Below are positions 34,201 to 45,141 of a stretch of 64,000 nt of DNA, piece after piece. A model generated the notes under the pieces. It was not told the origin of the DNA. It searched no databases and worked only from the letters and a program-made list of their open reading frames with translations. Made by a program: the position numbers and the translations under genes. Each line of letters opens with the position of its first letter. Within the stretch, counting starts at the first letter, position 1. This DNA is from Sclerurus mexicanus. Its lineage: Eukaryota > Chordata > Aves > Passeriformes > Furnariidae. The stretch is from positions 2,519,442 through 2,583,441 of the forward strand of contig VWZF01003842.1 in the NCBI GenBank assembly GCA_013396755.1. The letters run 5' to 3'.

Positions 34201-37200
34201 GTCTAGATATTGGATGTTTAATCTAAATCAGCCATGGGGCATTTTTGTCTAGTCCTGGAGAGAAGCTGCTGCAAAGGATGATTCACATCAGAATAAAATA
34301 AGTAGTTAAGTTACATGGTATCAACAGCCCTCTTTAGGGCATTTCTTATATGTCTGGGAAGTTGAGCCAAAGGGATATTGCTGAAGGAAAAGATGGAGTG
34401 TTTTTTAGAATTGATGCAGTTTTCATTTTCGTAACACTGGAGTGATATTATTCCTCCTGAAGACAGTTAATTCAAAACTTACCCAGAGTGATCCATTTTT
34501 TGCAAGAAAAACATAAAAGACACAATAAGTCCTGTTGGTTATTTGGCATTGGCATTCTGTTCTACTAATGTAAAACTGCTATCTGAGCAACCCTTGAGGG
34601 TTTTCACTCTGGCTTTGACTTTTTTCCTATTGCTGCCTTTAGAAAAATAGATGAGCTTTCTGTCTCATTTTCTGTAATGTCAGCAAGATGCAGAATTTCT
34701 GTAATTACATTGTTAGCTCCTAATAAATCAGGACCTTACTTGACTTATGAACCCCATGGAGATGATCACAGAATTTTTGTCTGTAAAGTCTCTATTAAGT
34801 AATTTAAAATCTTATCCCATTGAGAGCCCTTGCTTGGGTTGATGGTGTGCTAATGTTATGTTGCCTTCCAGAAGCACAAATATCATAAGACAATGCTGCT
34901 AAAGATCTTAATTGTCTCAATACATCCTGGTGTTCTTTAATGCCTCTAAATTAATTATGCATTTTAATATTGTTATTAAGTCTTGAATTTCATTACTTCA
35001 GCAGAAACATAAAGCTAATGTGATTGTGTACAATAGGAATGGAAGCACCTGTGTTTTTAAGGATTATTCCCCACCATTGCAATTATTCAGTAAATGTCTG
35101 GTTCAGAAGGTTCACAAAACATTTTGCTCATGTGCTCCTGGGGGCCCCTGAATACCTTATATGTAATTTATAATAAAAGGTTGAAAGCCACAATTACAAG
35201 ATGCCTCAAAAAGAGAGTATAAGAAATGAAGGCTACTGCCAATAGCTTAAGTGCCTGTAGAAACAGAAAATATGTGAAATAGAACTTATATGTAGGATAA
35301 ACACTGTATCTTGTATTACAGGGAAAGGCAGTAATAAACAAAGTCAAACCCAACAGTCCCTGCCAGTCTAACCTATTTGTGTTTCTTCTTACCTTTCACA
35401 TTTGGTTATTGGCTTAAAGATGATTTATTTTATTTATGATATTTAGTTTTTTACAAAATCTAGCTAGGTACCTGAACATTTTAGTATTGCTGGCGGCATT
35501 GGTTCACATCACTCAGATTGGTCTTCTATTGTTAACCTTTTCTTAAAGAGGAAAATGGTTTTCCAGTATACTTTCACCTCTGGCTGTAACAGGAAAGAAA
35601 ACAGATATGAATCCTCTCCCCAGTTTCTGAGGCATCTCATTTTTCTGAAATATTTAAAAATCTTAAGTCACCTACAGTCATATCATCTAGCAAAAATCCC
35701 ACAACATTTTCTTTACTTCCCAAAGCATTGTTGTGAAAACTGTATATACAGGAAAAACTGAGTCATTATGCTTTAGGGAAAATCACTTCTACTGCAAATG
35801 TATAGAAACAACACTACCCTTTGATTAAATTGAAATACAGAAGGAAACATGCATAGGTTAAAACTATGGTTATTCCAGCTAGAAAATGTGACTACGGTTG
35901 CCATCAGTTCTCAAGAGAAACGTGTACTTTCACATTTTGTCTACATGACAGCACTTCCATTACTATGATGACCTGTGAAATCAGAGAGTAGCAAAGCAGT
36001 GCTGCAACACAGGAGTGATTATAGTGAATCAGTCAGAAGTGCCTGCTCTTATGATATTGCTTGTGTAAGTCAAAGCCTACATACAGCGCACAGACCTTCT
36101 GGTCTGCACCAATTCTCTGTCCTCGTTCAGGTACAGGTCATTCTGCTACTTTCATAGATACATCCCATTAGAGCTTAATCTCATGTATCACTGAGTTTAT
36201 ATACTTCTGGAGTCATTTACAGTGTTTTACTCATATTAACTCATCTGAGTAAATATATATCTATAACAGATGTTGATTACTACTGCCCTTGGTAGTAATC
36301 AGTTCCAAGCTTTTCCTAATACTCAGAATTAAATAAATCCTGTGCAAGGCCAAACCTGTATTATCTGAGCAGAAGAGTTAAACCGTGATAGGAAAACGAC
36401 AGGCTTATTTCCCCTCGGCTCCCTGTCTAGTTTTAGTAAAGCACTGGGTTGATATAGTATACTTTGTGATTTGGGGAATTGGATTTGTTGATTAAATTGT
36501 GACATGACAAAAGGGTTTCATGTCAGGGGTTTTATCTTCCCATGTGTCATTCCTTTTTTCTTTTTTCTTCCTCGTCCTTTCTCCCCACCAGTCAAAAGCT
36601 ATTTAGCTTTTTGATTCTTACAAACATTCAAACATAATTCAAGATATTGACAGAGGAAAAAAATAGCTGAGATGCCTTTTCCAATACTGAAGTTCTGTAT
36701 ACTAATTCAATACTTCAATTCAAGGTCTTTAACTTCAGCTGCACAGAAGGTCACACTGCAAGTGATCTAGAGAGGTTAACAGATTTTCAGACATGAGCAA
36801 AGGCATGTTACAGTCCCAAAGCATACTTATGATGCTCCCCCCTAGGGGATTGGGAGTACTTCCCCACAGCGAACCTTTTTCTCAGGTTTTGCTCCTCAGT
36901 CCTGATGTCTGTATGGCTGTTCACAATAACAGAAAAAACAGCAAGCAGGAAGCTGCATTCTTAGCAATGATAAATCTTAGTTAAAAGTCGAAATAGCAGC
37001 TTTTCCTACATTGGTTTGTGTTGTATTAGTTGTTGCTGTAGTCTGTAAATGGAACATAACTATAGGTATTCAGTCCTGGAGCTGAAGTACAGTTAGGCTT
37101 TTATACAAAGAAGTGCTATCTTCCTGTTCCGCAGTGAGACCCAAATGGGCAACCTGCCCCTTTGAACACTGGCATCAAAGAGAGCAGTGACTGCCAGACC

Positions 37201-37283
37201 ATGCAAAACTGTCCTTGCTGGGTAGCAGAAGCCTCTCAGTAAAGCCTGGGGTTATGATCCACGCCAATCCCTTGGGCATTTTG
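31237..37283. other. Long non-coding stretch, nearly free of open frames from 31.2 to 35.2 kb
   Basis: For almost 4 kb (31237-35167) no frame reaches 60 codons on either strand, and I see no CR1 or other repeat. Homeodomain-type TAATTA cores occur, for example around 34953-34958. Bases 36550-36591 form a strong pyrimidine tract ending in ccaccag, but no open frame of useful length follows. The rest, to 37283, holds nothing recognised. Confidence 0.45.
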
Positions 37284-37415
37284 TACTAAATTAGCTCAGT
37301 TGATTAGAGCATGATGCCAACAACGCCATGGTTGTGGGTTCAATCCCTTTATGGGCTATTCACTTAAGAGTTGGATTCAATGATCCTTCCAACTCAGAAT
37401 ATTCTATGATTCTGT
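37284..37415 (+). repeat. tRNA-Ile-derived SINE with a CR1-type tail (TguSINE1-like)
   Basis: The head is a degraded tRNA. The A box reads tagctcagttga (37292-37303) and the B box ggttcaatccc (37337-37347), with tRNA-Ile-like stem and loop sequence between them (gcatgatgccaacaacgcc). Compared with vertebrate tRNA-Ile(AAT), most differences are C to T or G to A, often at CpG sites, as expected of an old methylated insertion. After gggcta (37353-37358) the sequence becomes a LINE tail: ttggattcaatgatcc, ttccaactcagaat, attctatgattctgt. The head would supply an internal RNA polymerase III promoter and the tail would recruit CR1 reverse transcriptase. SINEs of this build are known from passerines. 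No clear target-site duplication is visible. Confidence 0.85.
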
Positions 37416-38260
37416 ATGGAACTGTAGCTTGTGGCATTACTTTAGAACCCAGTACCTCCAAAAAGCAATGCTTCATGGACTAGAGCTGCCGAGTTGCTTC
37501 TGTGGTGGCACACAGGAGCAGGGTCAGGCGCTGTGGTCAGTGCATGGTATCTCCTCTCTGCCACTCCTTCTTCGTGCTGGAACACTCCCTGTTCCAGCCT
37601 GGGGTCTCCACAGGCTGCCATCCTTCAGGATGAACCTGCTTCAGCCTGTGCTCTCTGTGGGCCACCTGCTCCTGTGTGGACTGCCTGAAATTGCTTTGTT
37701 CTTTTCTAAGATGTTTTCTCCGAGGCACTGCCAGTGCACCTGCAGGGCTTATCCATGCCCTGCAGTGGGTGCCTTGGAGGCAGCTGCAACAGGCTGCACC
37801 CAGCACAACGCCTCTCCTCACAATGCACCCTGCAGCATGGACATGGACACCCAGAGCAGAGGTAAATCCAAGGCCTCTTAGGTGATTTTATTTCATTGTT
37901 TCAGGGGACATTTGCTCCGGAGGTTGTGTCAGTGCTGCCATGTTTGCTAATGTCCCTGGGGCGTGCAGCACTTTCTTCCTTCCCTTCCCAGGGACCCTCT
38001 GAGTGCCTGGGAATAGCCACAGGACATGGTGTGGGCACCTCTGCTGAGGTGTTCCAGGGTCCTGCCCCCCGCCACGGGAAGACACTTGCTCCACAAGAGC
38101 TGAAATTGAGGCTGGAGCTGGGCAGGTGCCCACATGCCAGGCTGTCGGCTCCACAGGGCTGCGCTGTGGGAGCTGGCAGGTTTAGAGCCGGTGTGTGTAT
38201 AGTCAGGGTGGACCTGGCCTCAGGTCACGCCTTCACCCCCTGGCATTTTTAGAAAGGTTT
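37416..38260. repeat. GC-rich block with repeat modules, probably an interspersed repeat
   Basis: This is the most GC-rich part of the window. Bases 37580-37690 show three loosely repeated modules of the kind cctgttccagcctgggg, cctgcttcagcctgtg and cctgctcctgtgtgg. Together with the later ctccgaggcactgccagtgc to gtgggtgccttggaggcagc region, these resemble a GC-rich avian interspersed repeat I have no firm family name for. The 38000-38230 part is also GC-rich with some CpG. Overlapping open frames on both strands (the longest 37429-37881, 150 codons, Cys/Leu/Pro-rich) follow from the base composition and are not credible genes. A small CpG-poor regulatory or transcribed element is an alternative. 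Confidence 0.4.
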
Positions 38261-39350
38261 CTGAGCTGTAAGGGTTTAATATTATTCTTTAATTTAAAAA
38301 GAAGGAGAAAAAATAAATAAATTTCTTTGGTTCAGCAAATAGATTTAGTGAAACTTCTTGGATAAGGAGGTTTAATTTCAATAATATGCAATTACAGTTG
38401 TTGTTGGGTCTATAGCTCTTGAGTGTAGAAGGAGCTGGATGTTTAACATTTCAACACCTTTTTCCTTTGCCAAGAGACATAGTTTTATATGTTTGAATAT
38501 AAAAGCTGCATGGAAGCCACTGTTTGGGTTTGTGTAAAGGGTTGTTTAAGATTTTCATGTACATACTGTTAACTCTCTTGATATAGCAGAGTGGATTTTG
38601 GTAGCTGAGTGTGGGAAATAACTGCACCTCTTGCCAATAGATTATCTCTTCTCTGTGCTTATAAACACCTTCATTAATCCCATATTTTCTCATCAGAAGT
38701 TTCATTGAGACATTTGTTGGGTAATTTTGTGTATCCTTGATACAAACTGGAGTTTAGAAAGAATTTCATGATTACTGAGATTTTCCTGTGCTGTCTGCAG
38801 GCATAGTTAGGAAAGGCCAAATTACGGGACATTTCCTACCTGGGTACCCCAGTGAACAAGAAGCACATTTTCATTAACAGACTTACCACCCCTTTTCAGA
38901 AAAGTCCATCTGCTTCCAACTGATAAAGCAGCATATTAGTCACTGTGCATTCAGCTGCCTCCTATGATAATCCAAAATTTTACTTATGCTTTCCCAGTCC
39001 CTCAGATTTAACACACCAGACATGTATCTTGTGTACATAACTCACACCCAAATACTTCCTCAAATGTTGAAGTGTCTAATGTTTCAGGAGGTTTCTTTTA
39101 TTTTTTTTCTTCTGTTCAGAGTAATCAGGGACAGCAAAAAAACACAGGAGGCCAGAAACATTTTTATCAGGTGCAGACATAGGTGGGGAGATGGCTGCCA
39201 GTAAGGAGGTCTTGAATATCTTGAAACTTTTGAGTAATTGTTAATAGTGAAACTCCATGTGGAAGAAACAGAGCAGTATGTTTGCTCAGGACATCTTTTT
39301 CAGATAAGGCTGTCTTCCATGAGTAGGATATGTGTTTTTTTCCCATGAAA

Positions 39351-39373
39351 ATATATGTGTATATATATATATA
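39351..39373. repeat. Short (TA)n with a TG interruption
   Basis: atatatgtgtatatatatatata, about 23 bases of alternating purine and pyrimidine. Confidence 0.85.
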
Positions 39374-41267
39374 GTGGAGCCTAATCTCACTCGAAGTGAC
39401 TGTATGGATCAGAATATTTATAGATTAAACAGTGGATGAAAGGGATTTGTAAAAACAGTTATTATGGATAACATGAGAAATTAACGTTCAGGATGGGATT
39501 CATCAAAACACATTTAGATGTGCTGTGCCATGAACGGTGGATATGAGATACTTCTAAAGCTTACTTCATCTCATCCTAGGGCCAGCAGCTAGACTTCATC
39601 AGGATAGTTGGCTGGTCCTTTGGGGTCGCATTTTTCCATGTGTTGACTGTGCAGAGTCCGTACAGCTCAGGGGTACAGCCTGTAGCTGCAAAGATATCTA
39701 AAATTAAGTGGGACCACTTCCTAAACTCTTAATGCCAATATGTGTATACCAAATAGTGAGCTTCCTGGTTTGGTCTGTTTAAGCATTATCTACTAGTGTC
39801 ATGTAAAATTATATGTGATATTTAAGAACCTTTGGCATAAAAAAACCTAAAATCTCTTTCAGAGATGCTAGAAGTCAGGCATCAGTAAGTACCCGAAGGA
39901 ATAAAAATTTAAGGAGATTCTAATCACTTCTCAAATTTTAAAAAAGCTTTCATGATTATGTATGAGATACATAGAGAATATGAGTAATAAAGAGCAGTTA
40001 GATTGAAGAACTCTCCTAGTGGGTTTTTTCCTGATGTTTTCCTTTTTCTTAACTGCTTGTTCTACTGATTATACTCAGATATCGTGGTGCACTTATGAGA
40101 TGCTTTCTCTGTGAACTGAACTGAGTTGAACACCTTTATGCTGAGTAGATTTGAGTATTTCCATAACAGCCACTCTGCCAATAAAACACTGAAGTCACTA
40201 TTCTAGAGTGAAACAAATGTGATATGTCTAGACTGAACAATTTTTGAGCTGTGAGACTACCCAAACTTAATCATGTCTGAAATGTCTGGATTTTGTTTTA
40301 CCATAGTCCTCCGAACTGCAAAACAAAACAAAGGGTTCTAGTTATTCAGCAGCTAAAACAGAGTTGGCTAAGTCAGTACTATGAATTGGTATCTCTTCAC
40401 CAAGAACACTGTCTTAATTCAGGATGCTAATAATTAACTTTTATCTTTGTTAAACTGAATGAAAGGGGCATAAAATTGTTGTTTTCAGTCATCCCGAAGA
40501 AAGAGAAGTTGACAAGTTGAATGAACTTGTGTGGTATTAAATTTCTCTTAGCAAAGAAATTCTATTTTGAGCTAGATGTTGCATGTTTTCCTGTCATATC
40601 AATGGAGAGGAACTTTTCAAGTGTATAAACATTGCAGTTTCAATCTCTTACCATCCAGCTTTGATCTTGGCTTGGTCCAGAGTAGTATCACTCTAACCTC
40701 TTTCTAGTGACATCCAGTGAAAGAAGTGCAAGGCACAGACACTTCAGCTTGCAGCCTTTTTTATGTCTGAAGTTTAGAATTAAAATATTTTCTGCCTTTT
40801 AAGATCCACTAGAAATAGAAGTTGCAGAGCTAATATAGTAATATGCCTTTTTTCTGATTTTTTTTTTTTTTAGTCATTTTGTTCTTAGTCACTAAAGTGG
40901 CTTCTATCTATGTGGGTTCATCTATATGGGTTTTTGAAGATGACAAACATGATGTGTAGTAGTATGGATAAAAACAAGAAAATACAAATATGTAATTAAG
41001 TCAAATTTTCGAGACCTTTTTCTCCCTCGCAATAAGGCAAAAATTGCACAAAGTCAATTTTTAAAAAAACCAAACAACAAAACCAACCTGTGAGATCACC
41101 TTTGTCTCTTGATACACAGGTGAAATTCTTGCCTTTTTATGTATAAAGTTTTACCAGTCTGTGAATTTTAGTTCGCATAGTAGGGAACCTACTTGGCAAA
41201 ACACAGGAACTCATTTTGTCAGTGTTGAATCAGCACGTGCAGATTTATCTTCTTAAGAAAGCAGACC

Positions 41268-41293
41268 AGACTGTATCTGTAGACTGTATCTAC
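41268..41293 (+). repeat. 13-bp tandem duplication
   Basis: agactgtatctgt is followed immediately by agactgtatctac; 11 of 13 bases are identical. Confidence 0.8.
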
Positions 41294-42237
41294 AGTTTTG
41301 ATTTCCACAGAAGTAGTTCTCTTATTTAAATGCCTTTTCTGACACTCAAGTCTCAAGTGAGTTTTTAACAAAAATAAATAAAAAGCTAAAGGCAGCACAC
41401 AAGTGTTCTTCTTGTTTTAAATAGGGATTCTCATTAATATAGGAAAGGAACCATGCATGTCATACAATATGATTTTCAGTTATGTACCTGGAATACTGAG
41501 CACCTACGCAGACAGCAGCATCTTTTAAGTTATTATAATCACAGGTGTGTTTGTGGTACCACAAATTTCAGTTCTCTCCATAGCATGCCCACATACGCAG
41601 AGCCTGACTCCAGTTCCTTGGTTGTGCTGCCTCCCAGACCATGCCCAAGCTAAAATCCTACTAGGACCAGTCTCACAGTTTTATAACACAGATTGGGTGC
41701 CAGTGCCTAGAAGCACCCCTCAAATGAAATTTTGTAGCACAGGCGTAGTAATTGAGGTTGGAGTTGGCTGATGTTTGCTTAAATAGGTCCAGAATTCATG
41801 CTGATAACTCAGTTGGTGTTTTGGAGAGTTTGTTGACATGGTTGCTTCAAATGGAGCTTGATGTCCTGCACTGTTCAAGCTGAATTATCAACTGGTTTTG
41901 ATTACTGTTCATGAAGAGTAGGGTTTATTAGCTTTGTAGCTGAATATACAAACAGCACGAGCTTATTTGAGGAGACTCAGTTTATCATAAATTAAGGCAA
42001 TGAATTCCAAAGCTCTGAGTCAGAACCTGCATTATTAGGGGGGTAAAACTGTATTCTTGATATTAATAGCTAAAATTAAAATATGGTAGAAATTACTGGG
42101 AAGATTTTTTTTATTGATAATAGCTTGAAAAGCTAATTTAATAATAAATTAGCTTATTGCTAACTAAAAACATAATAACTTGATGAGAGGGATATTATTA
42201 AAATTCCATTTTTAATTGTCAGAAACTGCAATTCCTC

Positions 42238-42277
42238 AACTAAAAGGAGGCTCAGCTAACTAAAAAGAGGCTTATCT
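42238..42277 (+). repeat. 20-bp tandem duplication
   Basis: aactaaaaggaggctcagct is followed by aactaaaaagaggcttatct; 17 of 20 bases are identical. Confidence 0.8.
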
Positions 42278-43738
42278 TTTCAATTGTTTTGCAGTCTTAA
42301 AAGTTTACAAGTGGCTTAACTGACTTTGATCATGAAGCAGATTTTTTAAATTATTTTTCCTCATTAATAGTATAAATGAGAAATGCTTTTCAGCCTTTAT
42401 ACTTTATGTGTAAAAAATAATGGAACAATTAATTTTTTAAGCATTTAAGTGTTTTTAAGTGTCCTTCTCATTTTTGTTTCATTATGTTGACGATATGTAA
42501 GCATTCCACTAAGGACCCTTAGGGACCTCAATTAAACAAAAATTGGCACATACTGTTCAAATTGTAGTTTTACTATGTGAGTGAATTACTGGGGAGTAGA
42601 TTCACTGCTGAATCGCTGGAGCGAAGTACTAAAATCTGAGCTGCTGTTTTGAAAGTTTGAAACCATTCTTCTGAGCCCAAAGATGAAGTTCTCCCACCAG
42701 AGGCTCTACAACAACCTTACAGAGGTTCTGCATCACTTTACAGGCTGAAAACCCTTTCCAGGTGGGAGGCAAATAAATGGTATGTGTGAGCCTTCCTTGC
42801 TGCTCCTTCCCTGTTTCTGAGAGTTTTGCTTGCTTTTCATGGTGACCCTCAGTGCAGACACATTTCCTTGTGCTGAGCTCCCTGTGCATTGCCTATCTGG
42901 GAGCAGGGGCAAGAGCAGAGTGTTAGAGTAGTGGTGTAACAGCTAGGCCAAGAAATGCCTAGGAAAATAAATGTTTCAGGAAGTGGGTTTGGAGTGATTG
43001 TCTATCATCTAAACGTAGATCTCGGCTGAAAGGCTATCGAAGCCTGTTCCTGTGAAAGGGTTTGTCACACTGAGATGTCCAGGTTCTTTCTAGTTAGGGA
43101 TTGCTTGGCACTGTTTGTAAGACAAATAATACATATTCAGGTCGTATTTAGAATTATTTGCTTCCTTTCATTCATTCATTCAAATACAGCCTCTCTTGTT
43201 CATTTGGTTTAAGAGGTGTTCAGCTTCACTTCCAGTCTAGTGCGTTGCACTTCTTGACTGTGTATGGTTCATGGGGGGAATAGCTGTCTTCCAGGAGAGT
43301 GTTTTACCAGAGGAGCGAGAGACCTTTGTAGGTAATGGTATATCAGAGATGCATTAGAAGTGCTGTTGGTGTGCAGCAATGTACATGTGTATTTTCTTCT
43401 GTTCTGAAAATTAACTGGAATATAGTCATAGTGTTGTTTGTTGATAACCTCAGCCTTGTTGTTGTAGTTTTGGTTTTGTTGTTGGTTTCTGGTTTGCTTT
43501 TTTCTCCTGAGAAACAGAGCATCTAGCATAGCCAATGTGTTCCCTCTCTGGTCTGCTGCCTCCTTTTTGTAACACCTGGGAGTAAAATCCCTTGGCATTC
43601 TGGTAAAGGCTATGATGCTGCACAAACGTGTGGAACACTTTGATTCAGATTTGCTCTTCTGTGTTATTCAAAAGGATTTTGAAGACTTAGGCTGCAATGG
43701 CATGTAATAAATGGGATAATAATGGCACATGGTTCTAC

Positions 43739-43897
43739 TAATTATATATTATATAATATATAATTATATGTATATAAAATATAAATAATATATAGATATT
43801 TATGTATTTATATAATAAATACAAATTTAAATGTGTTATGCACTAAATATAATATTGTAAGTAATTATATATCATATTTTATATACATATATATAAT
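43739..43897. repeat. AT-only low-complexity tract
   Basis: About 160 bases of almost pure A and T, with alternating TA blocks (43741-43790 and 43861-43897) that can self-pair into cruciform-like structures. It separates unique sequence from the possible LTR remnant on its right. Confidence 0.9.
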
Positions 43898-44360
43898 GAA
43901 ACAGAATATGGTGGTGTAAGGATTGATATGCATGCAGGTAACCCCAAGCACCAGGCTGTGGCTAAAGTTTTAAAGATTTATTTTAACAGTCAAGGACACT
44001 GCAGTATATATCTAAACGATCAATACAGCTGGCCAAAAAGGGGAAAACAGAAACCCAGTTTGGTGCTTTTATAACAACACCTTTTGCATTCGCAATAAAA
44101 GCCCAGGCTGGGTTCTCCCTCTGTGCTTTATGGCCTGCCTGTCCCTCCAGGCAGGAGCCTCTAGGCATAGCCATGAGAATTTTATCACTTGTAGCAAGGG
44201 AGTTACTTCTCAGCAGACAGATTAAGAGAGAAGAAATTCATTCCCACCTTAAAGCTTTTCCCTGGCAGCAAAAGTTTCCTTGAATGAGTGCTAAGCTCTC
44301 CCTCCTCGCTATTTCTTCTGAAGGTCTTCTGCTGCTGCAGGTGGTCAGTGGTTGATCTTT
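43898..44360. mobile_element. Possible LTR remnant, family unknown
   Basis: The segment differs in texture from its flanks. It has a TATA-like ttttataac at 44068, an aataaaag poly(A)-like signal at 44095 followed by a cccaggctgggttctccc stretch, and several pyrimidine-rich phrases. These are features of a retroviral LTR. No TG...CA ends or target duplication could be defined and no coding remnant is present. It could equally be unique sequence. Confidence 0.2.
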
Positions 44361-44769
44361 CTCCTACACTTATGACTTTATAAATTTACAACTTCTGAAG
44401 AGAAAAGTGTGTTGTTTATGTTTTAATTATTATTTCTGCTTCCTCTGTCAACTTTTAAAAGCATCGGTATATTAAATGCAGCTGAAAATATAATGTATAT
44501 AATAAAATATTAAGAATTTTATTTTTCTAGCTCTCTACATTTTTACATGAAAAACAATATTTCAAACCAACTTGCTAAATTTATTTGCTTGAAAGACTGC
44601 ATAATTTGGGGGATAAAAGACAGCCTCAGTTGTGAATTCTCTCCCTATGTTGAGCTGCTCTTGGGTTTGAACAGGTTCAGCATCCCATCTCCCTCTGTGC
44701 ATGGAGGTGCCAATTTCCAGAGACAAGCCAGTCACCTTCGCTTTGCTGACTCAGCTGCAGACTTATAAT
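44361..44769. other. Non-coding spacer, possibly including the worn 5' part of the next CR1
   Basis: Bases 44640-44769 (gttgagctgctcttgg onward) may belong to the CR1 that is clear from 44770, but the match is too weak to assign. Confidence 0.35.
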
Positions 44770-44901
44770 AATAATCTCCCCAGGAAAGTGGTGGATCCCC
44801 CAACATTAGACACTTTTAAGATTTGGCTGGACAGTTTGCTGGGCCATCTTGACTGTATTTTTGCCAAGAAAGATCCAGCCTGGTATTCATTGATTCTATG
44901 A
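44770..44901 (+). repeat. CR1-type LINE 3' fragment, sense, old subfamily
   Basis: ccccaggaaagtggtggatc, then aagatttggctggaca, a gggccatcttgactg phrase and gccaagaaagatcc, ending tggtattcattgattctatga. The 3' end pattern is CR1, but the body differs from the other copies here, suggesting an older or distinct subfamily. Confidence 0.75.
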
Positions 44902-45113
44902 CTATTTTTGCTGTCTTGAAGAAAGTGTTATCTTCACTCCAGTTTGGTTACTGGGTTTGAAAAAATAATCTGAAAATACTGTGATCATACAGAGCCCTTT
45001 GGAGGTAGGTGTGAGCATCCCAAAGGTTTGTCAGTACCATTTTATTACCACTGCACCAAATCTCTGCATGATAAATGCATACTTGACTTCTACTTTCAAC
45101 TGGGTCTCTCAGA

Positions 45114-45141
45114 TTTTTTTAAAAAAAAAAAAAAAAAAAAA
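45114..45141. repeat. T7A21 homopolymer junction
   Basis: Seven T are followed directly by 21 A. Two plus-strand open frames run through it as poly-Lys and are artefacts. Confidence 0.9.

Larger units (their letters stand above)
38261..43738. other. Long non-coding stretch with small tandem repeats
   Basis: No gene is recognised. It includes a (TA)n at 39351-39373, poly-T at 40858-40873, an A/C tract at 41062-41088, the tandem duplications at 41268 and 42238, (ATTC)n at 43168-43182, and a T/G tract near 43457-43503. Frames at 41453-41771 and 42629-42889 show no known motif. Confidence 0.45.

Noticed and set aside
36550..36591. A splice acceptor (long pyrimidine tract ending ccaccag)
   Set aside because: All three frames after it close within about 15 codons and no donor-like site follows at exon distance, so a coding exon is not supported.
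37291..37358. A functional tRNA-Ile gene
   Set aside because: The acceptor stem does not pair, the A and B boxes and the anticodon loop carry substitutions, and the sequence runs straight into a CR1-type tail. It is the head of a SINE.
37429..37881. A 150-codon Cys/Leu/Pro-rich protein
   Set aside because: It lies in GC-rich, repeat-like sequence where stop codons are scarce, and several other frames are open over the same bases.
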